Shown here piece by piece: positions 20,407-31,469 of a DNA stretch of 64,000 bases (its first letter is position 1; each line of letters begins with the position of its first letter). Made by a program: the position numbers and the translations under genes. The DNA comes from Neonectria sp. B-13 (Eukaryota; Ascomycota; Sordariomycetes; Hypocreales; Nectriaceae), in the NCBI GenBank assembly GCA_002682825.1, contig NOKP01000015.1:434001-498000 (forward strand), in the 5' to 3' direction. A model generated the notes under the pieces. That model was not told the origin of the DNA. It did not search any database and saw only the letters and a program-made list of their open reading frames with translations.

Positions 20407-22205
20407 AACGTACGAAAGGGTATTGAAAGTTTGGCGTTAGCTAGCGTTTTTGCTGTCAACATATAGTCTGTATTGAACATCCCCGTCACCAGACACATCC
20501 GTCTCGATGGACTTTTAGGACCCTAGCATTCTCATTCACGTTCTGTTCCATATCGTCTCGTACCAAGTACCCAATGTGACGAGACGGTCGCGCGACTACA
20601 AGACAAGGAAACTAGTTGATTGACTTGCGTTTCTCTCTGTTTAGGACGACACGCTTCTACCTGGTGGCTTTACCAGTCAACCGCATTTACCGCGGTCGCT
20701 ACCAGAGGCGCCTCTCACTTCCCACTGAGGAGTTCACGCCAAGTCGAAAGTGGCCTGCTTCGCATGCCTACCGCCCAGCCAGACTAAGTATGTGGTGGAG
20801 CATGAGGAAGTAAGTAATAAAGGTTTGTGGGAGATAGGTAGTGTTTAGTGTGATGTAGCTGAGCCCTGAGGAGTATTAATGTATTGTTAATATGGTGTTT
20901 ATTGGTTAACACGATTAGCTATCTCAAGGACACCAAAGACCATCTCATGGTAGTGGGATATTACGCTAAGGCGTCGAAGTTCACTCAAGTGGGAAAATAG
21001 GCAGTCATTCCACATTTTAGATACCAACTCTCTTGATTAGTGCTTCAATTACTGCTGCCCATCCCAGCCTGCTCCCCATACCCAGCTAAAAACATCTACA
21101 TATCCGTCTACTCAGGCAACGCCACACCCCCCCCCCCTCGGCACAAACGGCGTCGTCGAACCGACGTTTCCATCTGGGGATTGTTCACTGCTGTTTCCCG
21201 GAAGTTCGTATCGAGGTAATGTCTTGTTCAAGGCCTAGATGCTTTGTAAGCGTCTAAGATTCAATCAAGCATGCCTGCTTCACATCTCAGGACCAATGTC
21301 AGACCCATAGGGAGGGATGTAGACGAGGTTGTTGAGAGCCTCTTCTTGCTATACCTCTGGAATACGAAAGTTGCAGACCAGGAGCAGCAGTCTCCGCCTC
21401 GCAAGAATCTGGGGAGAAGTGGATCTTCCAGGAGCATGACTATGACATCCTGAATTGCCCACGGCATCAGCGCAACAAGCTATGCTCAACCCGGCGCTCG
21501 GGCGGCCATCGGCGGATATATGAAGGGTGTCTTCGGATCTCGCAGGCGGTACGCGGAGCATGTCTCAGATTGACTCGGGCTGTCGGCCACGGGTGGAGTC
21601 ATTGATGAGCGCTTTTCCCTCATACATGTTGATCACTACAAAAGTGCCCACTACTTATGCATGAGACAGTCGTTTTATCTTGCAGGTATGCAGGATCGTT
21701 GTCGACGCTGCCTCGCAGGTTGTTCTGTTGAGGCTTGCATCTCAATCTTATGTGGCCCGTTGAAACCTCGTGCTTCATATCAAACCAATCTAAGTCAGGG
21801 ATGAGGCTGCTTAGGGCATACTTCTATGAGCTGAGGAAGATAATGCTGATTTGCACAGAAAGCAACCTGTTCTAGACGCAGAAAACATTCCACCTTCGGA
21901 CCACCATGCAATGCAACATGATGCATGCGCGGGCGAGGGGCCGAAGCGACGGTCCGGACATTTCAAGATGGCCGAAGGCCGAATCCACTTGTCAGTTGGC
22001 ACTTGTCCAGTTTCAGGGCCCAATTACCTCCAAGATATTTAGACAAGGAATTATGAGTAGTATAAATACTGCCGCCGTTGCCGCCAAACGAATGGTAGAT
22101 GAAAATCTACTCTTCATCCTCTGCTTCTGAGCACCAACATCAGCTTGACGTCCTGTTTCTAGTTCTCAAAGTCCCCTTTTTTAGCTTAGATACCAACCTG
22201 TGAAC
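20407..22205. other. Intergenic, no supported gene
   Basis: About 1.8 kb between two plus-strand genes. It contains a run of about ten C at 21127-21136. The short open frames have no recognisable homology. The last part (about 22050-22190, with AGTATAAATAC) looks like the promoter and 5' UTR of the sulfotransferase-like gene. Confidence 0.45.
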
Positions 22206-23210
22206 ATGGCTCGAGGCTCTGAACCCACGAAGCGTCGTCGCTATTGGCTACTCACGTCTCCTCGCACAGCATCCAACTTGCTTGTCAAGATGCTGAACCT
22301 GGACGAGCAGGGAGTACGACCCGCACACATGGGCGGGTACTTCTTCATGCCCTCGATACCGAAGCAATTCGGGCTTCAGGAGAAGCCAATGGACACCTGG
22401 ACCGAGGAGGAACGCACCAGCCTACACAACCTGCACCAGGAATGCTTCGACCGTCTCCAAGATCATGTCGCCGAGGCTGAGCGGGAAGGCCAGAAGCTGT
22501 TCGTCAAAGAGCACGTCATGATGCTCAACAGTCCCTGCTTCGAAGCCCAGCACGTGTATGGCGTCACCGGAAACCTCCCAGGGGAGCCCAGGACGCTCGA
22601 GATGAGGGGCGTCCAACACCCAAGCCGCTCTCCCCTCAACCTCACGATTCTGCCGGACGAGTTTCTCAAGACCTGGAACCCGACGTTTCTCATTCGCCAT
22701 CCCGCCATGGTGCTCCCGTCGCTCTTCCGTACTTGTCTTAGCAATAGTGAGATGAATGGGTTCAAGCGCGCCGAGAAGGAGCCGATGGCCACCGAAGTCA
22801 CGATGAAATGGTTCCGAACGTTGTACGACTTCTACACCGTCCACTTCGAAGGGGACAGCTACTGGCCTATTGTTCTTGATGCCGACGACATCATGACGAA
22901 CCCTGCTCTCGTGTCCAAATACGCTGAGCTGGCTGGCCTTGACTCGAGCAAGGTCCGCTTCTCCTGGGAAAAGGCCGGCGAGGACAGGTTGAAGAAGCTC
23001 CAGGCCTTGGAGCAGAGGATGCTGAGCACTATCAACACGACGGACAAAGTTGATAACAGCAAGGTGGCTGGCAATATTAACATTGGCGAGGAGGCTGTCA
23101 AGTGGAGGAGTGAGTTTGGTGAGGAGGAAGGGAGGAAGCTCGAGCAGTGGGTGCGAAATGCGATGCCAGACTACCATTTTTTGTACACAAGGAGACTAAG
23201 GTTGGATTGA
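22206..23210 (+). CDS. Sulfotransferase-like P-loop protein
   Basis: A single exon of 334 aa starting at ATG 22206. Near the N-terminus, RRYWLLTSPRTASNLLVKML fits the 5'-phosphosulfate-binding loop (SPRTAS-x-L) of the PAPS-dependent sulfotransferase fold. At about 165-180, PTFLIRHPAMVLPSLFR fits the 3'-phosphate-binding motif (R-x-P-x-x-x-x-x-S). There is no signal peptide or membrane segment, so it is probably cytosolic. Members of this fungal group are often annotated only as P-loop NTPase or sulfotransferase, and their substrates are unknown. A TATA-like AGTATAAATAC lies at 22057-22067, about 140 bp upstream. It converges on the secreted HExxH gene. Confidence 0.75.
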   Translation: MARGSEPTKRRRYWLLTSPRTASNLLVKMLNLDEQGVRPAHMGGYFFMPSIPKQFGLQEKPMDTWTEEERTSLHNLHQECFDRLQDHVAEAEREGQKLFVKEHVMMLNSPCFEAQHVYGVTGNLPGEPRTLEMRGVQHPSRSPLNLTILPDEFLKTWNPTFLIRHPAMVLPSLFRTCLSNSEMNGFKRAEKEPMATEVTMKWFRTLYDFYTVHFEGDSYWPIVLDADDIMTNPALVSKYAELAGLDSSKVRFSWEKAGEDRLKKLQALEQRMLSTINTTDKVDNSKVAGNINIGEEAVKWRSEFGEEEGRKLEQWVRNAMPDYHFLYTRRLRLD

Positions 23211-23467
23211 GAAGATGTATTGTGTAACACTTTGAGTTCTTGTTATCAAAGCTATGGTTGTTCAGTCTTGGTCATTCAGGCATTATTTCTGGCATGAACA
23301 ATTTGAGATGATGATTATTGAGAAAGGCCACAGCAGCCGCCCAGGCACATTTTGTTCGCCAACTGTGAAGAATACTGAACTTTGCCACCGTAATAGTGAA
23401 TCAACCCAGCTAAACATTGTCAAACCCTGGGTTAGTGCAGGAGAAAATCTGATCCAACACGCGCAAT

Positions 23468-25156
23468 TCACCCTTGGGGCATCTTGAAAACCTCATTAGC
23501 AAATCGTTGGCTCAACACCGACGCTCTCAAGATACTTACCTCCACAAAACGAGGGTCACGATCAGCAAAGTCCTTCACACAGTACCGAGACCGATTTGGG
23601 TAGTAGCCCTTCATGCAACACCCAACCTGTCTGTTATCCTTGTTCCAAAGCGTCCAGCTTGCGTCAGCGCATCTCATGTGATTAGGAATGATTTCATCAT
23701 GGCAGTCCACCCCTGTCGCAGTCAGCTACGCGCCCAAGGCCACGAAGATTCACAACTTACCTGGAGCGCAGCAAAGGCTGACTTCACTGGCAACTGCTTC
23801 GTCCAACTGCAGGCCATCAGGACAGCACCAAATTGCTATGCTAGACATGTGTGTTCCTTTGGGACAATATCCGCCGCTTGTTTTCGGGTTGTAGAGCGGA
23901 TAGTGAATAAATCCGCTCCTTCCATGGCATTGCTTCTCACGGCTGCTCTTCACTGTAATTTTGACCTTGTCACTCTTGACATTTGCCGTCGAAATAAACA
24001 GAACGATGTAAGTACTGGGTGTGTCCTTTTTGTTGCATGGGAGGTCAATTGGTTTTGCTGACCCCGCGTCACTCGACATCTTGGTCCATGCCTTGGCGTC
24101 GGGCTTTCGATAAGCCAGTCGCTGATGATGGTTAGCAGAGGAGTAGATTTTAGCTGTCTCCCCAGCCTTGATCTTTATTTCGAAGACGGAAATTGTGAAT
24201 GGGGTCGTTTTGAGCGTCGCGGTTCCAGTAGTACCCGCGGCGTCCAGCTTGATGGCCACGGGGATGGGAGTAATGTCCGGTATGGTAGGGATGAGCACTC
24301 CGCTCGTGTCTTCGATATCTTGAAGCGAAAACTCCTTGGCGAACGTAAAGAAGTCATCAGGAAAATCATCCAGCTCGGAAAGACGCTTCCTCTCCTCGGC
24401 TCCGTGGAGTCCAGGCTCAGACGACAAGACCCAGTTGTTGAGAGAGTGCAAGCTCCTCGAATTCCCCATCGATTGGAAGAATACGCTGGTCGCGTAAGCG
24501 GCTTTCCCAACATGTGCGTACAGGGGCAGAGCAGGATTGTAGTCGGCGCCGCTGTACTTCTTTCCGGGCCACTCTGCGTTGGAGTCTGGAAAGACGGCGT
24601 TGCTGAAGTAATTTGCTGATCCCTCTCCGATGTACTCGGGGTCGAGTACGTTCCCAAACTTCAAGCCCTGTACGCAGTGGTACAGCTCGTGCGCCAGTGC
24701 TTGCAGGGCTCGAGGAACGTTTGTGGATGCTTCGGTAGTCCATCTTTGCATCAACTTCACCTGGAAAGGCGATCGCTTTTCGTACGGGTTGCTAGTCTCT
24801 GCCGTAGTAGTACCGTCGACGTCGGTGGTGAGGATGATGACTATTTCCTTTGGAAGCTTGGCAAAGGTGTCGTAGACCTTGAACGTCTCGGCAAGGGACT
24901 GTTCAAGCACTGGTTTGACCGCGTTCTTGGTCTTGCTTGATAACTTGCTCCATTTTCGTGTGTAGGTCACAATGACCGTTGTCTTGCCAAAGTCCTTCGG
25001 ATAGCCCGAGAGGCCGTGGCAATCGGATTTGACTGTCCACTTGCTGCCGGGATCCTTGGAGGTCAGCTTAGGCCAGAATTGGTTACATTTTTTCCACTGG
25101 GCCTGTGCCACAGAGAAGAATGATAGGAGGGCGAGGAAATAGAGATGCAGATTCAT
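23468..25156 (-). CDS. Secreted HExxH (metalloprotease-like) protein with Cys-rich C-terminus
   Basis: Starts at ATG 25156; exon 1 is 25156-23761 and exon 2 is 23712-23468, intron 23713-23760; 546 aa. A further possible intron near the 3' end (GTAAGTATC...AAG, 57 nt, in frame) would remove 19 aa without moving the stop. Residues 1-19 form a signal peptide ending SVAQA. HELYH at about 156-160 with a downstream GEGSANYF (Glu about 178) resembles a gluzincin-like zinc site (HExxH...E). The C-terminal roughly 130 residues carry many Cys pairs (WCCPDG, LCCAPG, CCMKGYY), suggesting a disulfide-stabilised secreted module. Protease activity is an inference; related fungal proteins are mostly uncharacterised. 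It is probably secreted to the cell wall or medium. Confidence 0.75.
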
Positions 25157-26289
25157 CTTGGAAGAGAAACGGTTCGGAAATGCCAAGAGATACTTCTATC
25201 ACTTGGCCAAAAGCCTTTAACTGACGAGTCACTTTGTTTTGGCGAGCAGGCAACGGACTCCGGCGGTAGAACACCTCACTATTTATTTCTCCCATGGTCA
25301 CGCTCCAATCAAGCACTAGAATTGAGCGGCGCCGGCAGATGCCGCGACAATACAGAAGTGTGGCATTTTTGGTGTTTTAGTAACGCCACAGCAAAGCCTT
25401 TTGTGTTTCTGTACCAGTAAAATGGCGTCTGTGACACAAGCTCGGCACTTGCCCTGCTCAGCCGTTAAATAGTCTACTCGAAATCAGCCTTGGCGTTTTC
25501 CTGCCTCAACAAACGTGACCTCTTTAGATTACCTAGTTAGCCTAGTCCATGGCTCACCCATCCAGTTCAGGCAGTACGCTCCACTTCCAGCCTCTCCATT
25601 TGATCCCTGCGACACGGCGCTCGGCGTGTCCAATATGGGCAAGAAGAGAAGACTGGAGTATCAACGCCCTGAACGACGTAGTTAACTGTCAAGAACCAGA
25701 AAACCGGCATCCGCTGGACATAAGAATCACGTGCGAGATACGACCCCAAGTGAGTAGCTCCTCGAAGTTCAGCTGTATGACGAATGGGACCCTCTTTGCT
25801 AGTTTCTGTGGAAAGACGTCCCCAATGTGCCTTTCCCACACGCTAACGACTCTAGAATACAAAGCTGGAAGCAAGCGGTTAGGGATCATGACCATGAAAA
25901 TCCAGACACGCAACTATTACTACCCTTGCCTAGATAAAGAGTAGTGGAGGCCATTAATAGGTCAAACTTTGTCCCCGTCCTCATCACCACACCACAGTTA
26001 GAGCATTCTTTTCGCCATGCATTGTGGCTAGGATTCCGATCTCCAGACTAAAAATAACCCCCACCAAGCTTTATTTTGCGATTGGACTGGATTGGATCGT
26101 TTCCATGTGTAAGGCTGTCCGATGACTGCTTGGTGCAGTTATTATGGGCCAGCTGGAAACACGAGTACCTGAATATGTATGCCAATTGCCTGAACCTGTA
26201 CCCTGTGAGTTACTCTAAAAGAATAGCACCTATTTCCTAACCTTAACTAACTGTAAGCTCATATTTTCTATTACTTATTCTTATTTCCG

Positions 26290-26310
26290 ATGCCTCAGTT
26301 TCTGAGGCAT
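26290..26310. repeat. Perfect 9-bp inverted repeat (hairpin)
   Basis: ATGCCTCAG, a TTT loop, then CTGAGGCAT: a perfect 9-bp stem with a 3-nt loop in an AT-rich intergenic stretch. No T-run or gene end lies next to it. It may be chance or part of a small decayed element. Confidence 0.6.
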
Positions 26311-26509
26311 TAAAGCCTTATTCTAGGTAGAAGAGACCTTAACTTCCTAATGTAATCTACAATAAGGTTATCACGTTCCTCATCCGTCCAATCATCCTCA
26401 GCGGACCTTTGCTGGTAGAGCAAATGTTCCTATTGCATATAGCTTCCATCTCAACTGGGAAGCCTTTTCATTTTGCGACATTTGCTTCTTACCAAACTCT
26501 ACTCTAGTA

Positions 26510-26710
26510 TCATAAAGTCCACGTTAGCTCCGCCTTGGTGTTTTCCAGTGGAGCACTCAGAATCTCGTGTGCTTCTAGGAAGACTCCGCTAGCCTCTTTG
26601 AACGCACCGTCTTCTAAATACAGTTGACATATCTTGTGATACGTAATGGTGGCATCATGAAAAGGTTCTGCTTGATCTTCAGCACTTTGGCGTGGATCTT
26701 TACGGCACAC
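26510..26710 (-). pseudogene. TPR-like gene fragment
   Basis: A 66-codon frame whose peptide (ATITYHKICQLYLEDGAFKE followed by ASGVFLEAHEILSA) has the spacing of a tetratricopeptide repeat helix pair. No start-side exon, partner repeats or downstream domain can be joined to it, and the upstream frame is interrupted. It is most likely a remnant of a larger TPR protein, as is common in fungal NLR-like or kinesin-light-chain-like genes; the latter is inference. Confidence 0.35.
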
Positions 26711-27326
26711 GCATCTTTCTAAAGCTGTAGGCAGTTGCCGATAGCCTAGAGACTCCAGGGGCTGTAGGCGTTTTGTTCCAGGCGCAGGCCGTTTCTTGCG
26801 CGTCGCCTTTGTAAAGAAAATGCAGCACCCGGGATGGGGCCGTCATGATCTAGAGTAGTCCAATTATCGAAGTGCTCGCGGCAATGATTCGAACGGTATG
26901 CAGCAGATCGCCCAACCAGACGACTCAGGCACGCTTCGGTCCGTCGGGACGGGCGGGTTCATAGGTTGCTTGCACGCCGTACTCCCGAAGCACACACCAT
27001 CTACTGAAGCATCGATGGGAGGGTTCTGGTATAGCTTTGTGCCGTTTCGTATATCGTAGGCAGGCACCTCCGAAGCTAAACGAGGAATGGCACCATCAGG
27101 CAGTCGATCGTCACCAACGTAGTAGTTCTTCAAGGCAACATTGAAGATTTCAACTGAACTCTGAATAGTATCTCAGTAGTTGAAACTGAAGATTCGTGTG
27201 TACAATGTTCACTACGTGAACGAAATCTCATTGACTTGTCTAGTACTAACTTGCTAAGTGAATAAGCCGCAAAGCCGAATGCTAGGCCTGTATGAGCCTC
27301 TCTTGAAATGAATCTGCCCCAGACGC

Positions 27327-28985
27327 CTAGACTTTGACATCATCGCCCTCGATGACATGTCCAACATGGCCCATCTTATTCTGCTTGCGCCACTCCTCCG
27401 CATACCGGACACCGAATCCGTGCTCAAAGACAACTCTAATCTCCTCAAGGGTCATGCCTGAAGCCTCTGGGTAGCAGAAGAAGACGAAGATGTAGCCTAA
27501 GACGCACAGGGCCGCATAGAAGCCAAAGGTTCCAGATGGTGAGATGCCGCGCATCATGGACAGAAAGGTGGATGAGACGATGATGTTGGGCCCCCAGTTG
27601 AACATATTGATCATCATGGTTCCCATGGCACGGACTTCCATCGGGAGGAACTCGTTTGCCTGCCAGGGCACACATCCGAGGCCGGCAGCATACGAGGCGA
27701 CAAAGAGGATCATGGAGACTAGTACAACATATGCCGGCCATCCGATCTTGTCGTCGGTCAACTCTAGCGTGTCTTGGTCGATGGGGATTTGGGAGAAGAC
27801 ACCAGCGGCGATGGTCAGGAAGACGGGCATTCCCCACATGGTCCAGAGCAACAGTCTGCGGCGTCCCACGCGGTCGATAAGGAAGATGGATAGGAAAGTG
27901 AAGATCCAGTTAGTGGCTGTGACGATGGTTCCGACGGCAATGGGGTTGTTGAAGCCCACGATCTGGAAGAGCGTGGCAGAGTAGTACATGAGCGTGTTGA
28001 AGCCGCAGAGTTGCTGGAAGGCCATCAGACCGCAAGCTACAATGGCTGCTCGGCGGTTGGGCGCAACTGTGGCGAGGCTCTTCAGGGCGGTGCGGACAGA
28101 GACCTCCTCGTTGAGAGCCTTAGACTGGGTGACGCCGTGTTGGATATGAGCAACCATATCTTGGATCTGCCGTTCGTTCGCGGTGGGATACATGCGGCGG
28201 ATGACACCTATGCACTCTTCGGTGCGGTTGTGGAAGAGCAGCTGACGGGGAGACTCTGGGCACCAGAAGAGCAAGACGCCCAACATGATGGAAGGAATGC
28301 CTCCGAGCCCAACCATGTACCTCCAGCCGTGTTCAACCTTGTAGAAGGCGGCATCAAAGCCGTATGCGAGGAGGGAACCGGTTCCGAGGAAAACCATGTC
28401 GATGGAGATCATGCGGCCGCGGTACTTGGCAGGAGCGATTTCTGCAATGTAGAGAGGGATAATCTGCAAGGCGACGATTGTTAGTTGTGGGAGCAGCTTT
28501 GGTTGTTTTCATATATCACGTACCATGGAAGCAGAGCCGACACCAAGGCCAACGAGGACACGCCCAACGCACATTTGCGCAATGGAGAACGAGGTCGCCT
28601 GGACGAGCGCTCCGATAGTGAACAGGACAGAGGCGAACCAGATGGCGGGCTTTCTCCCGTACTTGTCGGCGGTGACTCCGGCAATGATGGCCCCGAGCAA
28701 GGCGCCACCAGCGCACAGCGACGTGACCAGCTCCTTTTCACCGTGCGACAGCTCCCGGCCGTCGAGGTCGGTGCCGAGCACGACTAGAATACCGGAGATG
28801 ACTCCCGTGTCATAGCCGAAGAGCATGCCGCCGATGGCGGTGGCCACGACGCAGAGGTTGAGGAACAGGCCCGGCGACGAGTCTTCAATGAAGGTGTCGC
28901 CGCCTTTGAGGTCGTCATGGTCGTGCTCGTGCTCAACATGGTGAGACTCTGAGCCGATGGCAAGGGTTTCTTGCTTGGGGGCCAT
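27327..28985 (-). CDS. MFS sugar porter, myo-inositol transporter type
   Basis: Two exons, 28985-28524 and 28463-27327, intron 28464-28523; 532 aa. Sugar-porter signatures are present in order: GYDTGVISG in TM1, ADKYGRKPAI between TM2 and TM3, GVGSASMIIPLYIAEIAP formed at the splice junction, PESPRQLLF, FQQLCGFNTLMYYSATLF in TM7, DRVGRRRLLL, and PEASGMTLEEI at the end. The N-terminal about 45 residues are His/Asp-rich and cytosolic. The GFDAAFYKVEHGWRYMVGLG segment is like fungal inositol transporters (ITR type) rather than hexose transporters; this is a family judgement. It is divergent from an inositol-dehydrogenase-like gene across 1.1 kb, which supports inositol or a related cyclitol as substrate. 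Confidence 0.85.
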
Positions 28986-30129
28986 GGTGGATTCGTGATG
29001 ATGAGGGGAAAGATGGGGAAGTCGTTGATCTGATTTCGCAAGTGCTACAAAGGAGAACACAACAGCCGGCGTCCGAGGTTTTATATCTGTCGAGCTGCCT
29101 GAATGGAGAGGGTAGAGAACTAGAGGTGTGTAATGACTCGGGTCCGGTATCAGCTCATCCAACTTTCCAAGTCAGGTCAGTTTCGCGAGATTCTTGCCAT
29201 CAATCAGCATGAAGAGCCCATTGCAAGAAAAGCCTTGATAGACTAGACTATCTCCTTGCAATTCCCAGGACACGCCCAATCGGAACGGCGATAAAACAGA
29301 TGCTGCAACCCTGTCTCCCCACCAAATTCGTGATGACTCCGGGGTAGTTGGGTTGGGGAATGCGGGAGTAACCCCACTGCCTCCCCACGGGGTTGAGGGC
29401 TGCCCGCATCCGTCAAAGGGAGGACAGGGGGCTATCGTCTTCCGCGTGAGGCAGTTGTATCCGCGCGTGAGGAAGTTCTATCCGTATTGCGCTAGGGGCG
29501 GCCGCGTGATGTGTTGAGCTGTGGAGCTGAGGGGTCGTGCTGAGACGAACTCCACCCCCGCGTCGGCTGTGGGTGAGCAAGTGAGGGAGGTGTTGGAGAG
29601 TTGGGGTAAGTCGTTCCCAGTGCTTGGAAGGTCTCTCCGACAATGAAGGTCTCTCCGACAAATGTGCCCGGTGCTTCCCTGTCAGTCTCCACCACCTACG
29701 CGCGTAGAGGCAACGAGGCGAAACGGGACCCCGGACAACGCGGAGACCGACTCCAACCCCGCATGGTGGCTTGCCGGCCGGCCGTGTGGGGATGTCGATC
29801 GGGCCCTGGAGAGTGTGGGAAAGTCTTTCCGAGAACCAGGCAAGCTGACCCGGCCACCATCGTGGGCGCCGTCACCGAGCCTTCGCCGAACATGTCCGTT
29901 ATGGCCAAAGGGACAACTTTGGCTGCCGACGTTCTGGGAGAGGCGGAGAGCGTGGATGGAGACTCATGTTCCATGGAGAGAAGAGGTCAAGAACTCCGAC
30001 AGACATAAAAGAAGCATCTTCTCGCCGTCTGGTCCAGTTCCATCTTCCTCGACATCCTTCCTCCTCATCGCCATCTTCCCGCAAAAGAAAAGACAAACAG
30101 ACACCCACCCACCCGTCTCACCTTTCACA
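28986..30129. promoter_or_regulatory. Divergent promoter of inositol transporter and dehydrogenase
   Basis: 1.1 kb between the two start codons. It carries two tandem duplications: a 21-bp unit at 29443-29463 and 29464-29484 (CGCGTGAGG(C/A)AGTT...TATCCG), and an 18-bp unit starting GAAGGTCTCTCCGACAA at 29627 and again at 29645. A perfect 12-bp palindrome CTACGCGCGTAG lies at 29696-29707. Duplicated blocks in a shared promoter could be regulator-binding sites for joint control, but this is inference. Confidence 0.5.
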
Positions 30130-31343
30130 ATGGCCCCCCCCAAGAAGCTCCAGATTGCCGCCGCTGGTCTCGGCCGCATGGGAGCGCGCCATGCCATCAA
30201 CTTCCTCAACCGCACCCCCCGCGCCGAGCTGGTGGCCGCCTTTACCCCGGACCCTGCGGAGATGGCATGGGCCAAGATCAACCTCGAGCCCCATGGCGTT
30301 ACCTTGTACGACGACTACCAAAAGATGATTGCCCAGCCCGGCCTCAACGCCGTCGTCATTGGCACCGCTACTTCGGTCCACGCCGAGGAGGCCATCCAGG
30401 CCATGCAGAAGAACCTCCACGTCCTGGTTGAGAAGCCCCTTTCCACCGACCTCGACATTGTAAGTTGCTTGCTGCTACGACTCTCCTGACACTCACTGCT
30501 CCCTGCTTTACTCCCTGCCATCCTCCCTGCCCACTGCCCACTGTCTACTCCGCGTGACATCTCTTTTCCTCCGCCTGAGAATACCCACTCACACCACCAT
30601 AGTGTCGCTCAGTCGTTGCCGAGGCCAAGAAGCACCCTCACCTCAAGGTCATGTGTGGATTCTCCCGCCGCTTCGATGACTCCTACCGGGATGCCCACGC
30701 CAAGATGGACCAGGGTCTGATTGGCCGTCCTGTCATCATCCGAAGCCAGACGTGCGACAAGCACGACCCCTCGGGCTTCTTCGTGGCCTACGCCGCCTGG
30801 TCTGGTGGCGTCTTTGTCGACATGGCCGTGCACGACATCGACCTGACGCTCTGGTTCTTCGGCGACGACATCGTCCCCAAGAGCATCTCCGCCCACGGCA
30901 TCCGCGCCGTCCAACCCGACCTCGCCCAGTACAACGACTACGACAACGCCGTCGGCATCGTCGAGTTCTGGGGCGGCCGCATCGCCCACTACTACTGCTC
31001 GCGCATGATGGCCCACGGCCAGGAGGACACCACCGAGATCATCGGCACCGAGGGCAAGCTGACCGTCAACGGCAACCCGCAGTCCAACCTGGTCAACCAC
31101 TTCCACGCCGGCGGCATCACCCGCGAGGTGCCCGCCCACTACTACGGCCGCTTCGAGATGGCCTTTGTCCAGGAGGCCAACGACTTCGCCGAGGCCTGTC
31201 TAGACAACAAGCCGCTGGCACTGAAGCTTACCAACGCCGTCCGCGCCGTCGAGATTGGCGCCGCTCTGCAGGAGGCGCTCGTTAGCGGAAAGCAGATTCA
31301 CTTTGACGAGATTGGCCGACGCATTGAGCAGACCAAGCTGTAA
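30130..31343 (+). CDS. Gfo/Idh/MocA oxidoreductase, inositol 2-dehydrogenase-like
   Basis: Two exons, 30130-30459 and 30603-31343, with a 143-nt intron; 356 aa. The N-terminal Rossmann motif is GLGRMGARH (G-x-G-x-x-G), followed by AVVIGTATSVHAEEA and the signature VEKPLS with the active-site Lys of the EKP motif. The C-terminal half has GGVFVDMAVHDIDL, whose D-x3-H is the catalytic pattern of this family. It is a cytosolic NAD(P)-dependent sugar or cyclitol oxidation enzyme. The assignment as inositol 2-dehydrogenase (IolG-like) rests on overall similarity and on the divergent inositol-type transporter. Other sugar dehydrogenases of the same fold remain possible. The gene is strongly GC-rich in third positions compared with its neighbours, as expected for high expression. 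It converges on the 12-exon regulator (126 bp). Confidence 0.85.
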
Positions 31344-31469
31344 ACGGACTTGGACGGGATATTGTGGACTAAACGTGGGCTTAGATGCTAAAAAGGATTG
31401 CAAGTTTGTTAATGCCATTACTCATAGAACTCAGAATCAAGATGATTATGTTTTATTGCCATATCTACA

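Larger units (their letters stand above)
25157..27326. other. Long intergenic region with decayed coding traces
   Basis: About 2.2 kb between two minus-strand genes. Mostly non-coding, AT-rich at 26200-26400. It holds a perfect hairpin (26290-26310) and a short TPR-like coding trace (26510-26710). An 89-codon minus frame at 26864-27133 has no family I recognise. Confidence 0.45.

Noticed and set aside
22422..23177. 251-codon frame antisense to the sulfotransferase-like gene
   Set aside because: Shadow frame without motifs; the sense frame has both PAPS-site elements.
30609..31139. 176-codon Val/Asp-rich frame antisense to the dehydrogenase
   Set aside because: Composition is the mirror of a GC-biased coding exon, not a real protein.
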